This document shows positions 36,205 to 44,416 of a DNA stretch of 64,000 nucleotides, piece by piece. Source of the DNA: Sinorhizobium fredii NGR234 (GTDB lineage Bacteria; Pseudomonadota; Alphaproteobacteria; Rhizobiales; Rhizobiaceae); assembly GCF_000018545.1 (NCBI RefSeq), contig NC_012586.1, forward strand, positions 558,001 through 622,000, in the 5' to 3' direction. The number at the start of each line of letters is the position of its first letter. The stretch's first letter is position 1. Below the pieces are notes generated by a model. The model saw nothing but the letters and a program-made list of their open reading frames with translations, did no database searches and was not told the DNA's origin. A program made the position numbers and the translations under genes.

Positions 36205-37029
36205 ATGCATAACAATCGTAGGAGTTTTCTCGGACTTGCACTGGCAACCGTTGCCTTCGCAACCGTTGGCGCTGCCGCCGCCTCTGCGGCAAGTGTGGAG
36301 GAAATCAAGGCAAAGGGCACGCTGGTGGTCGGCATCCAGGGCGACAATGCGCCATGGGGGTTCGTCAACACAAGCGGCGTTCAGGACGGCTTCGACGCTG
36401 ACGTCGCCAACCTTTTTGCCAAGGAATTGGGCGTGAAGGTTCAATTCCAGCCGCTCGCCGTTGCCAACCGAATTCCGGCACTTACGACCGGCAAGGTCGA
36501 CATCCTGTTCGCAACGATGGCGATGACGGAAGAACGCGCGAAATCAATTCAATACAGCAAGCCCTACGCCGCCAACACGATTTCGCTTTATGCCGCGAAG
36601 TCCGACACGGTTACGAAGCCTGAAGACGTTGCGGGATGGGAGATCGGCGTCCCGAAGTCCAGTTCGCAGGATAAGGCAGTAACGGACGCCGTGGGATCCA
36701 CCGCAACGGTTCGCCGCTTCGATGACGACGCCGCAACCATCCAGGCTCTGATCTCCGGACAGGTCAAGGCGGTTGGCGGCAACCAGTTCTATGGTCAGCG
36801 TCTGGATGCGGCGAGTGCCGGCACCTACGAGCGCAAGATTGACTTTCTGACGACCTACAACGGCGTCGGAACCCGCCTCGGCGAGAAGGACTGGAACGAA
36901 GCCGTCAACGTCTTCATCGACAAGATCAAGGCCAATGGTGAGCTGGCCGCCATCACGAAGAAGTGGATGGAGATCGATCTGCCGCAGTTCCCGGAATCCA
37001 TTCCGAACATCCCGTTCACCGTCAATTAG
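36205..37029 (+). CDS. Periplasmic substrate-binding protein, family 3
   Basis: This 274-residue protein has a signal peptide with a twin-arginine-like start ([20 protein letters not shown]), then the family 3 solute-binding fold: [60 protein letters not shown] and [14 protein letters not shown] 36205 follows GAGGAGGA. It delivers substrate to the adjacent permease pair. A mosaic palindromic repeat separates it from the ATPase gene. Confidence 0.92.
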   Translation: MHNNRRSFLGLALATVAFATVGAAAASAASVEEIKAKGTLVVGIQGDNAPWGFVNTSGVQDGFDADVANLFAKELGVKVQFQPLAVANRIPALTTGKVDILFATMAMTEERAKSIQYSKPYAANTISLYAAKSDTVTKPEDVAGWEIGVPKSSSQDKAVTDAVGSTATVRRFDDDAATIQALISGQVKAVGGNQFYGQRLDAASAGTYERKIDFLTTYNGVGTRLGEKDWNEAVNVFIDKIKANGELAAITKKWMEIDLPQFPESIPNIPFTVN

Positions 37030-37130
37030 AGCGCGTGTCGATCTGACTGGATCAGATCGGCGCTCTAACGCTTTCTTTCTGACGCATGATCTTATCGATC
37101 CTCGTTTCACTCCGGTCGGATCATGCTCTA
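37027..37130. repeat. Rhizobial mosaic palindromic repeat (RIME-like)
   Basis: Two hairpins follow the binding-protein stop. The first has outer arms TAGAGCGC/GCGCTCTA (37027-37034, 37060-37067) and inner arms CGATCTGA/TCAGATCG. The second has arms GCATGATC/GATCATGC (37084-37091, 37119-37126). The ACGCATGATCTTATC start and GGATCATGCTC end resemble an intergenic repeat widespread in Rhizobium and Sinorhizobium. It may modulate expression between binding protein and ATPase. Confidence 0.7.
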
Positions 37131-37150
37131 AAGCCCAAATGGAGGGTTCC

Positions 37151-37912
37151 GTGCTCAATTGCGCAAAAGATCAACCGACGCTGATTTCCCTTGAGGACGT
37201 GCAGAAGTGGTACGGCGCTTTCCATGCCTTGAAATCCATCAGTCTGTCGGTCCGCAAAGGCGAAAAGATCGTCCTCTGCGGGCCGTCAGGCTCGGGGAAA
37301 TCAACGTTAATCCGCTGCATCAATGCCCTCGAAACGATCGAGGACGGCAAGATCGTCGTCGAGGGTCAGCTACTGGACGGAAGCACCAAATCCGTCGATG
37401 CGATACGTCGCGAAGTGGGAATGGTCTTCCAGAGCTTCAATCTCTTCCCGCACATGACCGTACTTCAGAACTGTACACTTGCCCCGATGCGTGTTCGCGG
37501 CACAAGCCGCACTGACGCAGAGCGACTGGCTCAAAAATATCTCGAGCGCGTTCGGATCCTTGACCAGGCGGAAAAGTATCCGGCACAGCTATCCGGCGGG
37601 CAACAACAACGCGTTGCCATCGCTCGCGCGCTCTGCATGGAGCCGAAGGTCATGCTCTTCGACGAACCGACCTCTGCCCTCGATCCAGAAATGGTGAAGG
37701 AGGTACTCGACACCATGATCGGGCTCGCCCGTGACGGCATGACGATGATCTGTGTCACGCACGAAATGGGGTTTGCCCGTCAGGTCGCTGATCGCGTCAT
37801 CTTCATGGCCTCCGGAGAAATCGTCGAAGAGGCCGAACCGGACGTCTTCTTCAAGTCTCCCAAGCACCAACGCACGAAAACCTTCCTCGGCGAAATCCTC
37901 GCCCACCACTGA
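37151..37912 (+). CDS. ABC transporter ATP-binding protein, polar amino acid (GlnQ/HisP) type
   Basis: This 253-residue ATPase shows Walker [22 protein letters not shown]-loop [18 protein letters not shown], signature [19 protein letters not shown], Walker [16 protein letters not shown] and the H-loop CVTHEMGFA. The GTG at 37151, 5 bp after GGAGGG, is the preferred start; an ATG at 37139 is the alternative. It energises the two permeases upstream. It is followed 12 bp later by the quinate/shikimate dehydrogenase gene. Confidence 0.92.
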   Translation: MLNCAKDQPTLISLEDVQKWYGAFHALKSISLSVRKGEKIVLCGPSGSGKSTLIRCINALETIEDGKIVVEGQLLDGSTKSVDAIRREVGMVFQSFNLFPHMTVLQNCTLAPMRVRGTSRTDAERLAQKYLERVRILDQAEKYPAQLSGGQQQRVAIARALCMEPKVMLFDEPTSALDPEMVKEVLDTMIGLARDGMTMICVTHEMGFARQVADRVIFMASGEIVEEAEPDVFFKSPKHQRTKTFLGEILAHH

Positions 37913-37924
37913 CGTTCGAAAGCG

Positions 37925-38791
37925 ATGCCAATGCACGACAAGAAATTCCTCGTGGGACTGATCGGCGCCGATATCCAAATGTCAAAGTCCCCGGCGCTCC
38001 ACGAAACGGAGGCTCGACACCAGGGCGTCGACTATCGTTACGAGCTTCTCGACCTAGCCGAGCGAGGCCTTCCCCCTTCGGCGCTGCCGGACCTCCTAGA
38101 CGAGCAGGAGCGGCGCGGTTTTGCCGGGAGCAACATTACACATCCGTGCAAGCAGACGGTGATCGCCCACCTCAATCGCCTTTCCGATGATGCAGAGATG
38201 CTCGGTGCGGTCAACACCGTGGTCTTTCGTGACGGCGAGAGGATCGGCCACAACACTGATTGGTACGGTTTTTACGAGAATTTCCAGCGCGGCCTTCCGC
38301 ACGTCGCGAAGTCGCATGGCGTCCTGCTTGGCGCCGGCGGCGCCGGTGTCGCCGTGGCGCATGCCGCAATCAAGCTTGGTATTGAGACATTATCGATCTT
38401 TGACCAGGATTCGAAACGGGCAGAAACCTTGGCTCGGCAGTTGAACCATCGGTTCTCAAGGGATTGTGCTCGTGCCACGACGGATGTCGGCAGCACCCTG
38501 CGCTCCGCGGACGGCCTCATTCACGCGACGCCGACGGGTATGAAGAGCCATCCTGGTTTGCCGATCGACCCGGAATGGCTTCTGCCACGGCATTGGGTCG
38601 CCGACATCGTCTATATGCCGCTCGTCACAGAGCTCCTTGCTCTCGCTGAAGGAAAAGGCTGCCGGACCCTTCGTGGCGGCGGCATGACCGTCTACCAGGC
38701 AGCAGCGGCTTTCGAATTGTTCACCGGGATAGCACCCGACGCAGAGCGCATGTCCCGTCACTTTACGGATCTATGCCGCCTGTCGGCTTGA
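37925..38791 (+). CDS. Quinate/shikimate dehydrogenase (AroE family)
   Basis: This 288-residue AroE-family enzyme has SKSPALHETEARHQGVDYRY, catalytic Lys76 in GSNITHPCKQTVIAHLN, Asp112 in GHNTDWYGF, the nucleotide motif LGAGGAGVAVAHAAIKLGI, and GGGMTVYQAAAAFELFTGI. The catabolic quinate/shikimate dehydrogenases (QsuD, YdiB type) share this ending and the HATPTGMKSHPG segment. It oxidises quinate or shikimate to dehydro forms. Location in a transport and catabolism operon argues against a biosynthetic role. An alternative start is Met3. Confidence 0.9.
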   Translation: MPMHDKKFLVGLIGADIQMSKSPALHETEARHQGVDYRYELLDLAERGLPPSALPDLLDEQERRGFAGSNITHPCKQTVIAHLNRLSDDAEMLGAVNTVVFRDGERIGHNTDWYGFYENFQRGLPHVAKSHGVLLGAGGAGVAVAHAAIKLGIETLSIFDQDSKRAETLARQLNHRFSRDCARATTDVGSTLRSADGLIHATPTGMKSHPGLPIDPEWLLPRHWVADIVYMPLVTELLALAEGKGCRTLRGGGMTVYQAAAAFELFTGIAPDAERMSRHFTDLCRLSA

Positions 38792-38805
38792 TGGGGAGAT
38801 CCCAA

Positions 38806-39174
38806 ATGCCGCATATCATCATCGATTATAGCCGGGGCGCAGGCGAGCATGTAGCCATGGACCGGCTGACGCTGACCGTACATCGCTGCGTCCGCGATGG
38901 CGGTCTTGTGAAACCTTCCGCCGTGCGCACGCTTGCGCGGGAGGCGACATACTCCTGCGTGGGCGATGAGCATGTCGATAATCATTTCATCCAAATCATC
39001 GTGCGGATGGCACCGGGGCGTACTGCAGAGACCAAGCAGAAGCTTCTCACTGCCGTTCTCGACGCCGCGCGGGCGATCGCCGCGCCTGCTCTCGAAGCGG
39101 GAAGGCTCGGCTTGCGCGCAGATCTCTACGAGTCGGACCCTGATTTTGCTGTTCAAGCAATCGCGTTCGTCTGA
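38806..39174 (+). CDS. 5-carboxymethyl-2-hydroxymuconate isomerase-like protein (tautomerase fold)
   Basis: This 122-residue CHMI/HpaF-like protein has the N-terminal proline that acts as base in the tautomerase superfamily (MPHIIIDYS), followed by EHVDNHFIQIIVRMAPGRTA and ETKQKLLTAVLDAARAI. HpaF converts 5-carboxymethyl-2-hydroxymuconate to its 2-oxo isomer, and relatives act on other 2-hydroxymuconates. ATG 38806 follows GGGGAG. Its presence with HpaH- and HpaI-like genes, but no extradiol dioxygenase, is notable. Confidence 0.85.
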   Translation: MPHIIIDYSRGAGEHVAMDRLTLTVHRCVRDGGLVKPSAVRTLAREATYSCVGDEHVDNHFIQIIVRMAPGRTAETKQKLLTAVLDAARAIAAPALEAGRLGLRADLYESDPDFAVQAIAFV

Positions 39175-39207
39175 CCAGGACGAAGTGCTCAACAAGGACA
39201 CTATGCT

Positions 39208-39657
39208 ATGAGCCTGATCTACGTTCTCAATGGACCAAACCTCAACCTGCTTGGCAAACGCCAGCCGCATATCTACGGGCATGAAACGCTCGCAGACGTG
39301 GAGGCGGACTGCCGCAAGCTGGCAGCCGAACTCGGCCTTGAAATCCGCTTTCATCAGAGCAACCGGGAATACGAGATCATCGATTGGATTCATGAGGCGC
39401 GCGAGGACGGTGCGGGCATCGTCATCAACCCGGCGGCCTTCACCCACACCTCACTCGCCATCCTTGACGCTCTGAACACATTTGAAGGGCCTGTGATCGA
39501 GATCCACATCTCCAATGTGCACAAGCGCGAAAGCTTCCGACATCATTCGTACGTTTCGCACCGCGCGGACGGCGTGATTTGCGGCCTTGGAACAGAAGGA
39601 TATCAGCTTGGCATCCGGCGTGCGGCGACAATGATCAGCGGCGCGAGCAAGGGCTGA
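39208..39657 (+). CDS. aroQ: 3-dehydroquinate dehydratase, type II
   Basis: This 149-residue type II dehydroquinase contains [18 protein letters not shown] with catalytic Tyr23, [40 protein letters not shown] and [20 protein letters not shown] with His100. It interconverts 3-dehydroquinate and 3-dehydroshikimate. In this operon, downstream of the quinate/shikimate dehydrogenase, it should act in the catabolic direction. Confidence 0.95.
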   Translation: MSLIYVLNGPNLNLLGKRQPHIYGHETLADVEADCRKLAAELGLEIRFHQSNREYEIIDWIHEAREDGAGIVINPAAFTHTSLAILDALNTFEGPVIEIHISNVHKRESFRHHSYVSHRADGVICGLGTEGYQLGIRRAATMISGASKG

Positions 39658-39664
39658 GGTGGTC

Positions 39665-40702
39665 ATGACCCAACGGGTTAAGCTGGCCGTACTTGGGGCA
39701 GGCCTCATCGGTAAGCGGCATATTCAGCACCTCCTGGCCGAGCCCTCGGCGCAACTCAGTGCCGTGGTCGATCCCACGCCCGCTGGCCAGACCATTGCCA
39801 AGAAAGCGGGTGTGAAGTGGTTTCCAAGCTTCGCAGACATGATTGCCGCAGACCGACCTGACGGGATCATCGTGGCTACGCCCAACCAGGCTCACGTCCA
39901 GAACGGGTTGGAAGCCGTTGAAGCCGGCGTTCCCGCACTCATCGAGAAGCCGATCGCCGACGACACTATATCCGGGGAAAAGCTGATCGCAGCGGCTGAG
40001 GCAAAAGGTGTTCCTCTTTTGACCGGCCATCACCGCCGGCACAATCCGGTGATTCAGAAGGCAAAGGAAATCATCGAAAGCGGGAAGCTCGGCCGCGTTC
40101 TTGTTGCCAATGTGATGTTCTGGCTGTTCAAGCCCGACGATTACTTTGACATCTCGTGGCGTCGTGAGCGCGGCGCGGGGCCGGTTTTCCTCAATCTCAT
40201 CCACGATGTCGATAATCTGCGTTATCTTCTCGGCGATGTGGCTGCGGTTCAGGCACGCGAGTCCAACGCGGTGCGCGGCAACGCAGTTGAGGAAACTGCT
40301 GTGATCCTGATCGAGTTCAAGAATGGCGTTTTGGGAACTGCGACAGTCTCGGACGCGGTGGTCGCACCGTGGAGCTGGGAGATGACAAGCGGCGAGAATC
40401 CGGCTTACCCCAAAACCGAGCAATCCTGTTACATGATCGGAGGAACGCACGGGTCGCTGGCTGTTCCGTCGCTCGAGGTCTGGCGCAATCCTGGTAAACG
40501 GAGTTGGTGGGAACCATTTGACCAAACGCGCATCGAGGTCGACGACGAGGACCCGCTCGTTCTGCAGATCAGGCAATTCTGCAAGGTGATCCGCGGAGAC
40601 GAACCGCCGCTTGTCAGCGGGCGCGAGGGGCTCGAAACCTTGAGGGTAGTCGATGCGGTAAAACGCGCGGCGGCAACGGGAGAGCGTATCGCTTTGAACT
40701 GA
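39665..40702 (+). CDS. Gfo/Idh/MocA family oxidoreductase
   Basis: This 345-residue NAD(P)-dependent dehydrogenase has the Rossmann motif LAVLGAGLIGKRHIQHLLAE, the EKPIADD signature after GVPALIEKP, and a C-terminal alpha/beta domain (RRHNPVIQKAKEIIESGKLG, GPVFLNLIHDVDNLRYLLGD). The ATG at 39665 follows GAGGTGG. The family oxidises sugars, inositols and related cyclic polyols. As the last gene of the GntR operon it could oxidise a quinate-like cyclitol acid; its exact substrate is unknown. Confidence 0.88.
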   Translation: MTQRVKLAVLGAGLIGKRHIQHLLAEPSAQLSAVVDPTPAGQTIAKKAGVKWFPSFADMIAADRPDGIIVATPNQAHVQNGLEAVEAGVPALIEKPIADDTISGEKLIAAAEAKGVPLLTGHHRRHNPVIQKAKEIIESGKLGRVLVANVMFWLFKPDDYFDISWRRERGAGPVFLNLIHDVDNLRYLLGDVAAVQARESNAVRGNAVEETAVILIEFKNGVLGTATVSDAVVAPWSWEMTSGENPAYPKTEQSCYMIGGTHGSLAVPSLEVWRNPGKRSWWEPFDQTRIEVDDEDPLVLQIRQFCKVIRGDEPPLVSGREGLETLRVVDAVKRAAATGERIALN

Positions 40703-41032
40703 GGCCTGAGTAATGTAACCGCCTGCTCGCTCTTCGCGTCTCCTTGCATCCGATGCGATGAGAACGCCGGCTCAACACCGACGTTAGGATCGCGCCTCTG
40801 GCGGAGGAAATCGTCGCCGCCCTGTCTTCGCCGCCATAGAAACGCGCCGTCTTCCGGCAACGACCCAACGCTTCATCGAATTTCTGGGGTGACTGCTTGA
40901 AGCCGACTTAAGGCAGAAATCAACGTCCGCCTTGACGTACCTTTTTGTCATTCGGATGTCCGCAACGCGTCGAATTTGGCCTTCCGCGTAGCGAGATAGC
41001 GGCGCTTCTGTTCGAAGCGCCGCAATTCATCA
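40703..41032. other. 330-bp gap with one hairpin
   Basis: No gene is apparent. A hairpin with a 10-bp stem (GCGGCGCTTC and complement, 40999-41023, 5-base loop) lies just past the stop of the minus-strand recombinase and could end its transcript. This gap separates the catabolic island from the recombinase. Confidence 0.5.
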
Positions 41033-41584
41033 CTACAATTCAACTTGCTCAGAAATGGCCAGGGCGTCGTCGACCTCGATCCCGAGGTACTGCACGGTGC
41101 TCTCCAGCTTCTTGTGGCCGAGCAAGAGCTGGACGGCGCGCAGGTTGCCTGTCTTCTTGTAGATGTGTGCGGCCTTCGTCCGCCTCATTGAATGCGTGTC
41201 GTAGCGTTTGGGATCAAGCCCGATGCTCGACACCCACCGCTCGACAACCCTGCTATATTGCCGCGTCGACAGATGCGGCTTTGTGTGCACGCGGCTCGGA
41301 AACAGGTAATCCCGTTCCCCGAGTCTGCGATTTTCAATCCATGCGCCGAAAGCCTCCCGCGTTTGATCGGTCAATTCGAATTGCACGGGTCGGCCGGTCT
41401 TCTTCTGAATGATGATCGCCCGGTCACGAACCCTTCCGGAAGTCGAAACATCACCAACTGAGATCGCGACCAGATCACAAGCCCGCAATTTGCTGTCGAT
41501 CGCGAGGTTGAATAGCGCCAGGTCGCGTACTGCGCTCAACATCTGAAGGCGGGTACGGATGGCCCAGGCCTCCTTCGGCTTCAA
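41033..41584 (-). CDS. Short tyrosine recombinase/integrase, N-terminus uncertain
   Basis: The 183-codon frame holds the catalytic domain of a tyrosine recombinase: AIDSKLRACDLVAISVGDV with the first Arg, KYDTHSMRRTKAAHIYKKTG-like HxxR box (THSMRRTKA), LLGHKKLESTVQYLGI with His and the nucleophilic Tyr. The normal N-terminal core-binding domain is absent. No ATG is available; TTG 41584 is the first start and an in-frame stop lies about 30 bp upstream. Short integrases beginning near PPLKPKEAWAIR are common in rhizobia, so it may be nearly complete, minus a few N-terminal residues. Confidence 0.75.
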   Translation of the reverse strand: MKPKEAWAIRTRLQMLSAVRDLALFNLAIDSKLRACDLVAISVGDVSTSGRVRDRAIIIQKKTGRPVQFELTDQTREAFGAWIENRRLGERDYLFPSRVHTKPHLSTRQYSRVVERWVSSIGLDPKRYDTHSMRRTKAAHIYKKTGNLRAVQLLLGHKKLESTVQYLGIEVDDALAISEQVEL

Positions 41585-41781
41585 TGGGGGCTTCTGACCG
41601 ATGATGCGGCCGAGTTCCAGCTAGACATAGCCTTCCTCCCAGAAGCCACCCCCACACCGAAGCGCTCAACTATTTTTCGGGTGGAAGACGGCCCTTCGTC
41701 CTGCTCATCTGAACGGGCAAGTTGCGCCATTTGCCGTCATGAGATCGCGGATGGCATTTGGCAAGGCTACTCCTGCCCGAG

Positions 41782-44091
41782 CTACTTCCTGACCTCGACC
41801 ACAAGGGGATAGCCTTCGTCTTCCCACTCCAAACATCCGCCGGCGAAATAGTATATGCGCGTGTAACCCCAGGCAATCGCCTTGGCCGAAGCATAGGCCG
41901 CGTAGGGGCCATGCTTGCCGTGAGAGTAGAACGCGACTTCGTCTTCCTTGCCCACCACCTTGGCGAGACTTTCCTTTGACAGGCCGGTGACCAGCGATAA
42001 GTTGATGGCTTTTGGAATGTGCCCATTGTCATAGTTGAGCGGGGCACGCACATCTATGAATGGTACGTCGCGTGCCAGCAGCGCCTTTGCTTCCGTGACA
42101 TCGACTTTTATCGTCCTGTCGACGCTGAGATCGCCCTTCGTAAGGGTCATGAACTTGAAATAGTCGTCAAGAGCGAGGTCTGTGCCGGCCCCCTCGGGCA
42201 CTCCGGCCTTACGGAGTCCTTCCTGCAGGCGCGCAATGTAAGGCCGATGGTACCTGAACGCATTGCCATACCAGTCAAACGCACTTTCCTGGACGGTGAG
42301 CGAATCGCCTAAGAAGGACGTAGCCAGTTTGTTGTACCTGTTGATCAGCGCCTGAATGCCGTCCGTCCGTCCGAGATAGCCGTAACTCGATATCAGCGTG
42401 GCGTAGTCCGCTTGGAGATCAGACTTCTTCTCGATCACGCGTTCGAGGGTGTCGGCGGCTTCGTTGTATTTTCCCTGAGAGAAGAGCGAGACTGCGAGCA
42501 TGCGCAGCGTTGCCTTCGGGGGATGGGGATCGATTCTCATTGCCAGGCGCACTTGCTGTTCCGCCTCCGCCGCATGTCCCGTCGCATTGAGAACCCGCGC
42601 CATGCTGACATGGTTGTCGGGATCATTCGGCGCAAGCTTCATCGCCCGGTCGATGGCAGCGAATGCTTCATCATAGCGGCCCTGCTGAGCAAGCAATTGC
42701 GCCGATATCGCATAGGCAAGCGGCGTCGGCTTCTCCATGGCCTTCGCAAGATTTCTGTCCAGGTTCCTGGAAGCGGCCTCTCTACGAGAAAAATTCCAGG
42801 ATAAGATGCTGGTCCTCCAGTTTGCCGCCGCGAGCGACGCATAGGCGCGACTATAGCTCGGATCGAGCACGATAGCCTTCTGGAAGAACGCGGCGGCCAT
42901 TGCCATTTCCGCCTCGGTGTCCCGGCGAAGATGATCCCAACCCTGAAGCAAAGTATCGTAGGCCCGCGGATTTATTGTTTCCGGTACTGCTGCGACGCTT
43001 TTTTCGGCACTCGTCAGCTTCACGGAGAGCGTTGAAACGATCTGTCCGATCACCCTGTCCTGCAGCCCGAACACGCCGCTCATTTCACCATCATAGCGCT
43101 GAGCCCAGAGGTGGTGTCCGTCGAGAGCGTCAATCAATTGGGCATTGACCCGAACATGATTTCCCTCTCGACGTACGCTGCCCTCCAGGATGTAGTGCAC
43201 GCCCAGTTCTTTGGCCACCTGCTGCACCTTGGTGGGTTTGCCCTTGTAGGCAAACGTCGAGTTGCGTGCGATGACGAAAATGCCAGATAGTTTCGAAAGT
43301 TCGGTGATCACGTCGTCGGTCATTCCATCGGCGAAATAGCTCTGCCCGGCATCAGAACTCAGGTTTTCGAATGGCAGGACGGCGATCGAGGGCTTCTGGG
43401 GAAGCGGAAGAGCCATCCGCGGAACGGACGCGGCGTCAGCGCTCTCGCGCCTCTGGGCCAGCCATACTGCGGGAACGCTGATCAGCAGTAGGAGGGCCAA
43501 AGCGGCTGGAATTATCCAACTCCGAAAGCTTCTGACCTGGAAGCGCCGATGCCGTGCATTTCCCTCGAACCTCACCCGGTAGACACGGACAGGCCGCTTG
43601 ATATTCTTCACATGCTGCTCGCCGATGAATTCCAGCGGCAATTCGAGCGTGCCCTGCAAGTGATCGAAAGCAGTGCCAGATATGAAAAGGCCTCCTGGCT
43701 CACACATCTGCTCAAGGCGAGCCGCGACGTTCACGCCATCACCGAGCAAATCATCCCCGTCGACGACCACATCGCCGAGATTGATGCCCATGCGGAGGAG
43801 AAGTCGATGTTGGGATGCTACATCCGCCTGGCGTGCAGCGATCTTACTCTGTGACGCGACTGCGCAAGCAACCGCGTCGACGACGGAACCAAATTCCACA
43901 ATCGCGCCGTCGCCCATGAGCTTCACGATGCGTCCGTGATAATCTTCCACAAAGGGGTCGAAGATTTCGGAACGCCACGCCTTCATTGCTGCCAGGGTCC
44001 GGGCCTCGTCGGCTTCGATGAGGCGCGAATAACCGACAATGTCGACGGCAAGAATTGCAACCAGCCGCCGCTCGGCGCGAGCTGCTTCCAT
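41782..44091 (-). CDS. Adenylate cyclase-TolB-TPR protein with C-terminal rhodanese-like domain
   Basis: This 769-residue protein has a class III cyclase domain at 1-180 with both metal aspartates (Asp17 in AVDIVGYSRLI, Asp61 in LMGDGAIVEF). A membrane helix lies at 191-212, a TolB/FlgO-like domain at about 225-370 (SIAVLPFENLSSDAGQSYFA) and TPR repeats to about 610. The last 120 residues form a rhodanese domain (VPFIDVRAPLNYDNGHIPKA, then AWGYTRIYYFAGGCLEW). The catalytic loop reads FYSHGKHGP, so Ser723 stands where the active-site Cys is expected. ATG 44091 follows GGAGAGG. The cyclase is probably active; the rhodanese part is probably a sensor or scaffold. Confidence 0.9.
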   Translation of the reverse strand: MEAARAERRLVAILAVDIVGYSRLIEADEARTLAAMKAWRSEIFDPFVEDYHGRIVKLMGDGAIVEFGSVVDAVACAVASQSKIAARQADVASQHRLLLRMGINLGDVVVDGDDLLGDGVNVAARLEQMCEPGGLFISGTAFDHLQGTLELPLEFIGEQHVKNIKRPVRVYRVRFEGNARHRRFQVRSFRSWIIPAALALLLLISVPAVWLAQRRESADAASVPRMALPLPQKPSIAVLPFENLSSDAGQSYFADGMTDDVITELSKLSGIFVIARNSTFAYKGKPTKVQQVAKELGVHYILEGSVRREGNHVRVNAQLIDALDGHHLWAQRYDGEMSGVFGLQDRVIGQIVSTLSVKLTSAEKSVAAVPETINPRAYDTLLQGWDHLRRDTEAEMAMAAAFFQKAIVLDPSYSRAYASLAAANWRTSILSWNFSRREAASRNLDRNLAKAMEKPTPLAYAISAQLLAQQGRYDEAFAAIDRAMKLAPNDPDNHVSMARVLNATGHAAEAEQQVRLAMRIDPHPPKATLRMLAVSLFSQGKYNEAADTLERVIEKKSDLQADYATLISSYGYLGRTDGIQALINRYNKLATSFLGDSLTVQESAFDWYGNAFRYHRPYIARLQEGLRKAGVPEGAGTDLALDDYFKFMTLTKGDLSVDRTIKVDVTEAKALLARDVPFIDVRAPLNYDNGHIPKAINLSLVTGLSKESLAKVVGKEDEVAFYSHGKHGPYAAYASAKAIAWGYTRIYYFAGGCLEWEDEGYPLVVEVRK

Positions 44092-44416
44092 AACCACCTC
44101 TCCCAAAAGGAGTAGAAGGCCTCGCTGTTGCGTTGGTCAGGGGCGGGAACTCTCAGCCTCCTAACTTGCGAAGCTACACTTGTTTCCTCGCTCGTTCCAG
44201 ATTTATTGGGACTTGCCGGTATGGCCGCTTCAGGCCGCGTCACCGGAAATTCCGGCTTGTAACCACGAGCGGCAGCTCAGGGTCGACCTTTGGCCTTCAG
44301 CAGGGTCAGCACGCGGCATTTCAATAAGAAGGGCCGCAGTTCAGTGCTTCAGCTACGTGTTCGCGATCAATCCCCTCCACCTTCTGTCCCTCAAAGCGGT
44401 TTCGCAGATGCCTCGC
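44092..44416. other. 325-bp gap, no gene seen
   Basis: The stretch between the cyclase start and the end of the minus-strand ABC ATPase contains only short, low-quality open frames on both strands. It must hold the cyclase promoter, but I could not identify a clear -35/-10 pair or operator. Confidence 0.5.
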
